Below the pieces are notes generated by a model that was not told where the DNA came from, made no database searches, and was given only the letters and a program-made list of their open reading frames with translations. A program made the translations under genes and the position numbers. Below, in pieces: positions 57,856 to 64,000 of a DNA stretch of 64,000 bases (position 1 is its first letter; every line of letters starts with the position of its first letter). Source of the DNA: Nitrosomonas sp. Nm34 (GTDB lineage Bacteria > Pseudomonadota > Gammaproteobacteria > Burkholderiales > Nitrosomonadaceae); contig NZ_FORD01000009.1 of the NCBI RefSeq assembly GCF_900113925.1, forward strand, positions 52,795 through 116,794, read 5' to 3'.

Positions 57856-58287
57856 TCAGCTCAGTAGATGTCTGGTGAGGTAAACCGTGACGACGCCTGC
57901 CGTGATGAATGTGAGCGTGGCCACGATCGAACGGGGCGACATGCGTGATAACCCGCATACACCATGACCGCTGGTGCAGCCTGAGGCATAACGAGTACCC
58001 AGCCCCACGATCAACCCTGCCAGAGCCATTATTAGGTAGCTGGTGTCTATTTGAATCGGGGGTAGTTCATTAAACAACTGCCAGATAATAGGTGCCAGGA
58101 TGAGCCCGAAAACAAAAGCAAATCGCCAGCCGATATCACCTGGCTGTCGCCTGAATAAACCTCCGACAATACCGGAGATGCCAGCAATCCGGCCGGCAAG
58201 CAATAACAGGATCGCAGTCGCAATCCCAATCACCATGCCGCCAGCCAGCGCAGATGCAGGTGTGAAATGTATCCAATCAATGGTCAT
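57856..58287 (-). CDS. Half-size YeeE/YedE transporter (first half)
   Basis: A 143-residue membrane protein with GGMVIGIATAILLLLAGRIAGISG and the conserved motif TRYASGCTSGHGVCGLSRMSPRS carrying two cysteines. It pairs with the following gene to make a full YeeE-type transporter. It heads the minus-strand sulfur operon, next to the divergent dioxygenase gene. Confidence 0.9.
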   Translation of the reverse strand: MTIDWIHFTPASALAGGMVIGIATAILLLLAGRIAGISGIVGGLFRRQPGDIGWRFAFVFGLILAPIIWQLFNELPPIQIDTSYLIMALAGLIVGLGTRYASGCTSGHGVCGLSRMSPRSIVATLTFITAGVVTVYLTRHLLS

Positions 58288-58328
58288 GAGAATTCTCCAT
58301 GATTTATCTTTATATATAATAATAATTG

Positions 58329-58352
58329 ATAATATGTTAATAAATATATTAT
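58329..58352. promoter_or_regulatory. AT-rich palindrome, candidate BigR-type operator
   Basis: ATAATAT (58329-58335) and ATATTAT (58346-58352) are symmetric around 58340 in the 124-base gap between the divergent YeeE and dioxygenase genes. BigR boxes are AT-rich palindromes, so a single operator could control both directions. Confidence 0.5.
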
Positions 58353-58411
58353 AGTCAATTTAGTGAATTTATTTGAGCTGAGAAAAGAAGAAGAAAGAAG
58401 AGGAGAGAACC

Positions 58412-59272
58412 ATGCAACCAAACATCCAAGCATTCTTTGACCCGGCTACTTGGACGGTGACTTACGTGGTGTTTGATGAGCGAGGCGGAAGTTGTGCCAT
58501 TATTGATCCTGTGCTCGATTACGATCCAAAAGCAGGTAGAACGAAAACGGCTTCTGCCGATAAGTTGATTGCATTCATTCATGTGCAGCATTTGACTGTG
58601 GAGTGGATTCTCGAAACGCATGCACATGCTGATCACCTCTCATCTGCAGATTACCTGAAAGGAAAGCTCGGAGGAAAAACAGCGATAGGCAATCACATCC
58701 CGGTGGTGCAGCAGACTTTCAAGAAGCTATTCAATATGGAAGCCACATTTGCCCCGGATGGGTCGCAATTCGATCATTTGCTGGCGGATGGCGAATCATT
58801 CGGTGTGGGCAAATTAACTGCCAAAGCCATTTCAGTTTCGGGACATACGCCAGCCGACATGGCTTATCAGTTTGAAGATGCTATTTTTATCGGTGATACC
58901 TTATTCATGCCGGATATAGGTACCGCTCGTGCTGATTTTCCGGGAGGAGACGCACGTCAGCTTTATCATTCCATCCGTAAATTACTGGATTTTCCACCAG
59001 ATACAAGATTGTTCATGTGTCATGATTACCCACCCAAAGGTCGTGATGTTCAGTGGCAAAGTACAGTAGCGGAAGAACGTGCGCACAATATTCATGTTCA
59101 TGATGGGATCAGCGAAGAGGAATTTGTTGCGATGCGCACTGCGCGTGATGCGACCCTGGAGATGCCGGTGCTGATGCTGCCATCCGTACAGTTCAATGTA
59201 CGCGCAGGCCAAATGCCTCCTGCAGAAGATAACGGGATGGCTTATTTTAAAATCCCGATCAATGTCATTTGA
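58412..59272 (+). CDS. ETHE1-like persulfide dioxygenase (metallo-beta-lactamase fold)
   Basis: A 286-residue MBL-fold protein. Metal motifs THAHADHLSSADYL, SGHTPADMAY and GDTLFMPDIGTARADFPGG are those of persulfide dioxygenases (Blh/ETHE1 branch), which oxidise glutathione persulfide to sulfite. A GAGAGAACC-type site precedes the ATG. It is divergent from the sulfur transporters and close to the regulator binding site, giving a complete sulfide-to-sulfite route with the SQR-like fusion and TauE exporter. The multicopper oxidase gene follows after 36 bases. Confidence 0.93.
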   Translation: MQPNIQAFFDPATWTVTYVVFDERGGSCAIIDPVLDYDPKAGRTKTASADKLIAFIHVQHLTVEWILETHAHADHLSSADYLKGKLGGKTAIGNHIPVVQQTFKKLFNMEATFAPDGSQFDHLLADGESFGVGKLTAKAISVSGHTPADMAYQFEDAIFIGDTLFMPDIGTARADFPGGDARQLYHSIRKLLDFPPDTRLFMCHDYPPKGRDVQWQSTVAEERAHNIHVHDGISEEEFVAMRTARDATLEMPVLMLPSVQFNVRAGQMPPAEDNGMAYFKIPINVI

Positions 59273-59308
59273 GCATTTTCAATATAAATTAAGGTAGAGG
59301 GAGAAACC

Positions 59309-60958
59309 ATGGCACAATTTGATAGCAAAAGACGACAATTTCTGCAGTTTGCTGCCTTTGGCACGATGGCGGCAGCGTGGCCGGGCTTTATTCTGGCGGA
59401 AGCGGCAAAGATGAATAATGCGCCCGGTAGTGCGTTCAAGCCTGATGTGGAAATCGAGCTGACTGCTAGGCCCGATACTGTTTCCCTCAAATCCGGTGCA
59501 GCCACCAGGGTATTCAAATATCACGCCCAATTAATTAAAGGCCCCACTACTACGTTAACCAACATGCCAAGCTATCTTGGCCCCACGCTGAATTTTATGC
59601 GTGGCCAGAAAGTTCGTATCATTGCCTATAACGATTTGCCTGAACCGACGGTTGCGCATTGGCACGGCTTGCACGTACCGCAGAAGATGGATGGACATCC
59701 GATGTATGCCATCAATCGGGGTGAGCGTTATATTTATGAATTTGAAATCAAAAATCCTGCTGGCACTAACTGGTATCACGCACATACCCATGAAAAGACT
59801 GCCACCCAGGTTTATCAGGGACTGGCAGGATTGATCACTGTAAGCGATGAGCAGGAACAGAAACTGGCGCTGCCCAGTGGTGAATACGATCTCCCTTTGG
59901 TGATTCAGGATCGGCGTTTCACTGTGGATAATCAGCTGCAATATCTTCAGCATGGCCGGCATGAGCGCATATTGGGTTTTCTGGGTGATACTATTTTGAT
60001 CAATGGCCAGATTAATCGTACCATTGCGGTTAAAACCCGCGCGTATCGCCTGCGCTTGCTGAATGCTTCGAATTCGAGGATTTACAAACTCGGCTGGGAA
60101 GATGGGACACCCTTGACGGCTATCGGCACCGATGGCGCGTTGCTCGAGAAGCCCGAAACCTTTCCGTATATCATGCTGGCGCCGGCTGAACGGGTTGAAT
60201 TATGGGTTGACTTCAGTGGCCGTGAGGTTGGCTCCGATCTCATCTTGCAAAGTCTCGAATATCATGGCGTCATGCCGCATATGGGTGGCGGAATGAGAGG
60301 CGGGATGGGTATGATGAGGGGTGGGCTCGCGCAAGGAAGTAAATTTCCGTTGGTAAAATTCCATATTGCTGAGAAAACCAGCGAATCACCGCAATTACCG
60401 GCGCAGCTGGCCAAATTCCAGCGTTTGACTGACCGTGATGTGGCCAACTCCGACAAACCCATTCAGATTGGCTTGAGCATGAGGCATATGTCGCCTGTAC
60501 TTAATGGTAGATCATTTGAAATGCTGGCAGTGGCTGAGGATGAAAAAATCCCGGTCAATACCATCCAGAAAATCAGGATTTACCAGGAAGAACATGGCAT
60601 GCACGGAGGAGGTAGAAGGGGAATGGGTAGAATGGAGGATGATGCGGATGGTATGGAGGGGAGAGGGGGCAGGAGAGGTGGCAGAGGCGGGATGATGGAG
60701 ATGGCGCACCCGATTCATCTGCACGAGCAGCAGTTCCAGATACTTTCCCGTTCAATCAAGGATTCGCATGGCAGTGGCTATGCTACTGTCAAGGATGGTT
60801 TCATCAATAGTGGCTGGAAAGATACCGTGCTGGTCATGCCTGGTGAAGAAGTCACGATTATCAAGCCATTTCTGGATTACACCGGTCTTTATCTTTATCA
60901 CTGCCATAACCTGGAGCATGAAGATATGGGGATGATGCGGAATTTTTTGGTGAGCTGA
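59309..60958 (+). CDS. Tat-exported multicopper oxidase (CueO/bilirubin-oxidase type)
   Basis: A 549-residue periplasmic oxidase with a Tat signal (SKRRQFLQFAAFGTMAAAWPG). The copper sites are HWHG, HAHTH, HPIHLH and HCHNLEHEDMGMM, i.e. one T1 and a trinuclear centre. Two Met/Gly-rich insertions (HMGGGMRGGMGMMRGG; and a longer Arg/Gly/Met loop at about nt 60595-60700) resemble the methionine-rich copper-binding loops of cuprous oxidases. AGAGGGAG precedes the ATG. It may oxidise Cu(I) or phenolics; its link to the sulfur genes is only positional. Confidence 0.9.
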   Translation: MAQFDSKRRQFLQFAAFGTMAAAWPGFILAEAAKMNNAPGSAFKPDVEIELTARPDTVSLKSGAATRVFKYHAQLIKGPTTTLTNMPSYLGPTLNFMRGQKVRIIAYNDLPEPTVAHWHGLHVPQKMDGHPMYAINRGERYIYEFEIKNPAGTNWYHAHTHEKTATQVYQGLAGLITVSDEQEQKLALPSGEYDLPLVIQDRRFTVDNQLQYLQHGRHERILGFLGDTILINGQINRTIAVKTRAYRLRLLNASNSRIYKLGWEDGTPLTAIGTDGALLEKPETFPYIMLAPAERVELWVDFSGREVGSDLILQSLEYHGVMPHMGGGMRGGMGMMRGGLAQGSKFPLVKFHIAEKTSESPQLPAQLAKFQRLTDRDVANSDKPIQIGLSMRHMSPVLNGRSFEMLAVAEDEKIPVNTIQKIRIYQEEHGMHGGGRRGMGRMEDDADGMEGRGGRRGGRGGMMEMAHPIHLHEQQFQILSRSIKDSHGSGYATVKDGFINSGWKDTVLVMPGEEVTIIKPFLDYTGLYLYHCHNLEHEDMGMMRNFLVS

Positions 60959-61079
60959 ATCATTCAAACTAACTGTGAACCAAATGACAGCGAGGTAAGA
61001 AGTTCCTCTGATAAAATAGAGCGTACTATTCAACTCCTGTCCGCGAACTGCTTCAGCGCGGCATTAAAATCAAATAGAC

Positions 61080-61466
61080 ATGATGAGAAAAATATTATTG
61101 CTGGTTCTTCTTGTATCTCTCCTAACGCCTGCGCAGGCAGAATGGATAAGGATGGATGGGGGCGCAAAGCAAGGGGGGGCTCATTATTTTGATCCAGGAA
61201 GCATGCAAAAGGACGGCCATTTCAGAAGAATCTGGGTTTTATCCAGTTATGATCAGAAGCAGTCAGGTGGATATCAGTCAGTCAAAAGCCTCTATGAGCT
61301 TGACTGTAAGCAAGGAAAAGCCCGCTCTTATACCATGCTGCTTTATTCAGATCCCAAAGCGGAAACCAGTGTAATCGGTGCTCAGCATGATCCATCAAAC
61401 GACTGGTTTAGTTATCCCGCCAATTCTCCTCTTAGCCATATCGCTAAGACAGTTTGCGAAAAATAA
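61080..61466 (+). CDS. Exported surface-adhesin-E-like small protein
   Basis: A 128-residue protein with a signal peptide (KILLLVLLVSLLTPAQA) and a compact mature domain beginning EWIRMDGG, containing YFDPGSMQKDGHFRRIWVLSSYD and a Cys pair (YELDCKQGK, KTVCEK). The pattern matches the surface-adhesin E family of small exported proteins common in betaproteobacteria; function is unclear. Two adjacent ATG codons (61080, 61083) are possible starts. Confidence 0.7.
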   Translation: MMRKILLLVLLVSLLTPAQAEWIRMDGGAKQGGAHYFDPGSMQKDGHFRRIWVLSSYDQKQSGGYQSVKSLYELDCKQGKARSYTMLLYSDPKAETSVIGAQHDPSNDWFSYPANSPLSHIAKTVCEK

Positions 61467-61529
61467 TGTTGTCTATTCTTTTGCCATTCAGAGTCAGCTT
61501 CATTACGGAGGAAATCCAGGTTGGGATGG

Positions 61530-62831
61530 CTATGGGCGAGAACGCGAATGGGCCAGAAAATTTTTCAAAACGCTGAGGAGGTAATCGATATCGCCAGTAG
61601 TGTGGTTGACATTAATTTGGAAACGGATTTCTTCGTCTCCTTTGGGAACGACTGGGTAATTTAAACCGGTCGCTAAGATGCCATTCTGGAATAGATAGTC
61701 GATCAGAAGGGCTGTTTGCTGGGTGTCACGCACGACCAGCGGAGTTACCGGGTGTTCGCCAGGAATAGTTTCGAATCCCAGTTCAGTTAAGCCATTTTCA
61801 AAGCGTGCTGTCAGCTCGCGTAATCGTGCTAAACGTGCCAGTCCTTCCTTGCTTTCCAATATCTCCACAGAGGCTGTGGCAGCCAGTGCCTCGGATGGGG
61901 TGATCGGATTTGAATACACATAAAAAGGGGAGATTTGCCGCAGATAATCAATTACAGGGGGGCTGGCAACGATATAACCGCCATTGACTCCCAAAGCCTT
62001 GCCCAGCGTGGCAATGAGGATGTCGACTTGGCTTCTTGTGTATTCTTCGGTTCCCCGTCCAGTTTGGCCAAACGCGCCTACGCCATGTGAATCGTCAGCA
62101 ACAGTAATGATACCTCCGGCAAAGTTCTGCTCATATTTCCGGCAGATCGCGACAATTTTATCCAGTGGCGCATAATCACCACGCATACTGAAGATGCCGT
62201 CAGTGATGACCAGCACGCGCTTGATCTCAGACGCGCCGGCAGCATTTCTGCCAGAACGATAAGTACTGAGAATGCGTTCGAGTTCTGCCATATCGAGATG
62301 TGGGTAAATCTCTTTTTTGGCTGGATGGGACAAACGAATGGCATTGATGATGGAGTTGTGATTCAGTTGATCGCTCACTACCAGCGTATGCTCATCGATT
62401 AACGCGGGCAGTACTCCCATTACAGTTGCATAAGCCGCACTGTAAATCATGGCGGACGCCCGCCCGTGAAACGCCGCCAGACGCTTTTCAAGGTCAACAT
62501 GCGGCTGGTATGTGCCGGAGATAAAACGAACAGCACCAGGGCCGGTACCAAAATGTTTAACTCCCTCTTCTTCTGCGGCGATCACCTTGGGATGTAACGC
62601 CAGACCCAAGTAGGAATTGGAGTTCATCAGTAAGTACGCCTTTTCATCACTTGCTAGAAGATAACGCGACCCAAAGTTTTCATCTTCTGCCGGAGTGGGC
62701 AATCGGCCATTTCTTACCCAGTCGGGCAAGGTGATTTGTGTAATTACTTTCTCAACCCCTTTGTGAGCCCCTCTTTCCTTCAGCTCGGCTAGCTTCGAGC
62801 TGCAGTACGCATTCAATTGTTCAAGAGACAT
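61530..62831 (-). CDS. kbl: PLP-dependent aminoacyl-CoA synthase family, 2-amino-3-ketobutyrate CoA ligase type
   Basis: A 433-residue alpha-oxoamine synthase. DSHGVGAFG holds the aspartate-histidine pair contacting PLP, and the PLP lysine is in TLGKALGVNGGY. Adjacent to a threonine dehydrogenase gene, it should cleave 2-amino-3-oxobutyrate with CoA into glycine and acetyl-CoA; the alternative, a serine palmitoyl- or amino-oxononanoate-type activity, is less likely. It is about 35 residues longer at the N-terminus than E. coli Kbl. It follows the dehydrogenase gene by 19 bases. Confidence 0.88.
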   Translation of the reverse strand: MSLEQLNAYCSSKLAELKERGAHKGVEKVITQITLPDWVRNGRLPTPAEDENFGSRYLLASDEKAYLLMNSNSYLGLALHPKVIAAEEEGVKHFGTGPGAVRFISGTYQPHVDLEKRLAAFHGRASAMIYSAAYATVMGVLPALIDEHTLVVSDQLNHNSIINAIRLSHPAKKEIYPHLDMAELERILSTYRSGRNAAGASEIKRVLVITDGIFSMRGDYAPLDKIVAICRKYEQNFAGGIITVADDSHGVGAFGQTGRGTEEYTRSQVDILIATLGKALGVNGGYIVASPPVIDYLRQISPFYVYSNPITPSEALAATASVEILESKEGLARLARLRELTARFENGLTELGFETIPGEHPVTPLVVRDTQQTALLIDYLFQNGILATGLNYPVVPKGDEEIRFQINVNHTTGDIDYLLSVLKNFLAHSRSRP

Positions 62832-62850
62832 CTCAGCTCCTTATCAAGGT

Positions 62851-63801
62851 TTAACTTAGCTTTTTTGTTAGACGCTCGATCATGTCTTTTGTCATGGCCG
62901 CAAGGTCATATTGAGGCTGCCAGCCCCATTCTTCCCGCGCAGCCTGATCGTCCATGTGACGCGGCCACGAATCAGCGATGGCTTGCCGTACCGGGTCGAT
63001 CTGATAGTGTAGGGTAAAAGCGGGAATGTGTTTTTGAATTTGCCCTGCCAGCTCTTCTGGCGCAAAACTCATTGCAGTGAGATTAAACGCATTGCGATGT
63101 TTTAACTGCTGCGGGTCGGCTTCCATCAGTTCAATGGCAGCCCGCACGGCGTCGGGCATATACATCATATCGAGAGTGGTCCCTTCAGCTAAAAAGCAGG
63201 TGTATTGCTTTTGCTGGATGCCCTGGTAAAAAATTTCGACGGCGTAATCGGTTGTTCCTCCGCCAGGCAGCGTTTCATACGAGATCAATCCAGGGTAGCG
63301 CACACCGCGGGTATCTACGCCAAAACGGGTGAAGTAATAATCGCACAATAGCTCGCCAGCTACTTTGCACACGCCATACATGGTATTGGGGCGCTGAATC
63401 GTATCCTGCGGTGTGTGGTCACGCGGCGTGCCTGATCCGAAAGCGCCGATCGAACTGGGAAAGAAAACGGCGCAGCCATAGGCGCGGCTTACTTCTAAAA
63501 CATTTTGCAGCCCTTCCATATTGATTTTCCAGGCAATCTGCGGGTTTTTTTCAGCGACGGCTGACAATAGGGCAGCCAGGTGAAAAATAGTATCAATGCG
63601 AAAGTCTTGCACAATGGTTGTAAGCGCATCGATATCGGTCACATCAAGCGAGGTGTAGGGACCTTCTTCTACCAATGCTGTTGGAGGTGTTCTCTTATGT
63701 CCGGCCGCGACCACATGATCGCTGCCGTATTTTTTTCGCAGCGCAGGAACCAGTTCAGAACCAATTTGCCCGGTAGCCCCGGTTACCAAGATGCGATTCA
63801 T
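62851..63801 (-). CDS. Short-chain-type L-threonine 3-dehydrogenase
   Basis: A 316-residue NAD-dependent epimerase-fold enzyme: GATGQIGSEL (NAD site), FHLAALLSAVAEKNP, SSIGAFG (Ser) and YGVCKVAGE (Tyr-x3-Lys catalytic pair), with PGGGTTDYAVEIF typical of the SDR-type threonine dehydrogenases. It oxidises threonine to 2-amino-3-oxobutyrate, which the adjacent kbl product splits. The two genes form a minus-strand operon. Confidence 0.88.
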   Translation of the reverse strand: MNRILVTGATGQIGSELVPALRKKYGSDHVVAAGHKRTPPTALVEEGPYTSLDVTDIDALTTIVQDFRIDTIFHLAALLSAVAEKNPQIAWKINMEGLQNVLEVSRAYGCAVFFPSSIGAFGSGTPRDHTPQDTIQRPNTMYGVCKVAGELLCDYYFTRFGVDTRGVRYPGLISYETLPGGGTTDYAVEIFYQGIQQKQYTCFLAEGTTLDMMYMPDAVRAAIELMEADPQQLKHRNAFNLTAMSFAPEELAGQIQKHIPAFTLHYQIDPVRQAIADSWPRHMDDQAAREEWGWQPQYDLAAMTKDMIERLTKKLS

Positions 63802-63824
63802 AAATTCCTTAGGGTCTTAGGAAG

Positions 63825-64000
63825 TTAAAGCGGGTTTAGACGTAATAATTTAAGAATTTGAAGATAGAGATTATCATGTCGATGATTAAAACGAAACTCG
63901 GTTTTTTTCAAGTGAAGATAAAAAGTATGCTCAGGCACGCCATTGAATTTTGCCAAACGTCTTTTTGCGAAACTCCAGAAAGATTCGATACCGTTAATAT
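63825..64000 (-). CDS. IS1595-type transposase, C-terminal part (truncated by window edge)
   Basis: The minus strand from the window end reads INGIESFWSFAKRRLAKFNG then VPEHTFYLHLKKTEFRFNHR and ends in LLRLNPL with a stop at 63825-63827. The NGIESFWSxxKR and EFRFNHR motifs are those of the C-terminal ISXO2-like DDE domain (IS1595 family). The 5' part lies outside, so completeness cannot be judged. It lies 23 bases before the dehydrogenase start, on the same strand. Confidence 0.85.
   Translation of the reverse strand, partial: INGIESFWSFAKRRLAKFNGVPEHTFYLHLKKTEFRFNHRHDNLYLQILKLLRLNPL

Overview
The window is a mostly core chromosomal stretch of a Gram-negative bacterium, most likely a betaproteobacterium of the Nitrosomonas type. 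Supporting signs are the gene order pcnB-folK-dNK-panB-panC, hslV-hslU, the pcm-tolC pair, XerC next to a DUF484 gene, and moderate GC. No amo, hao or rRNA gene is present to confirm the genus, so the assignment is an inference from protein flavour and gene order.

Layout. 1-5.4 kb is accessory: a large unknown protein cut by the window edge and probably frameshifted, a tail-protein-like relic, and an amidohydrolase facing a sigma-54 activator. 6.1-8.6 kb holds typA and a DsbA-fold protein. 8.8-15.7 kb is a genomic scrapyard: a beta-propeller (tectonin) protein, an ornithine-decarboxylase-type enzyme flanked by related sequence scraps, a group II intron 5' fragment, a palindromic MITE, decaying secreted-protein genes, a frameshifted IS110 element, a RAYT transposase tail, and a VapBC-type module whose toxin is broken. 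16-26.7 kb is core: hslVU, a thiolase, glycogen synthase, rsgA, phhB, an M48 protease, orn and glucan phosphorylase.

27.3-32.8 kb encodes a caa3-like heme-copper oxidase cluster with a tri-heme cytochrome c. Its subunit I lacks the usual proton-channel Glu and Lys. 32.9-48.8 kb runs through a CDF metal exporter, pantothenate and folate genes, pcnB, RNase P RNA, tolC, pcm, a TPP riboswitch with thiC, uppP, rhodanese, a YugP-type protease, an alcohol dehydrogenase, xerC and DUF484.

49.6-53.7 kb carries a large cysteine-free secreted surface protein (S-layer/RTX type), closed by a strong terminator and followed by a methyltransferase with a regulatory domain like that of the Rickettsia outer-membrane-protein lysine methyltransferases. 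This pair is the most attractive candidate for an undescribed two-gene system. A pair of tiny overlapping membrane-protein genes follows. 54.4-59.3 kb is a sulfide/persulfide island: TauE-type transporter, DUF442-FAD fusion, BigR-like regulator, two half-size YeeE transporters, and a divergent persulfide dioxygenase. A multicopper oxidase follows it. The end has a threonine-to-glycine pathway (kbl plus a short-chain threonine dehydrogenase) and the 3' end of an IS1595-type transposase at the edge.

A roughly 100-bp imperfectly palindromic intergenic repeat occurs four times (about 27.0, 33.9, 45.2 and 53.8 kb), always between genes.
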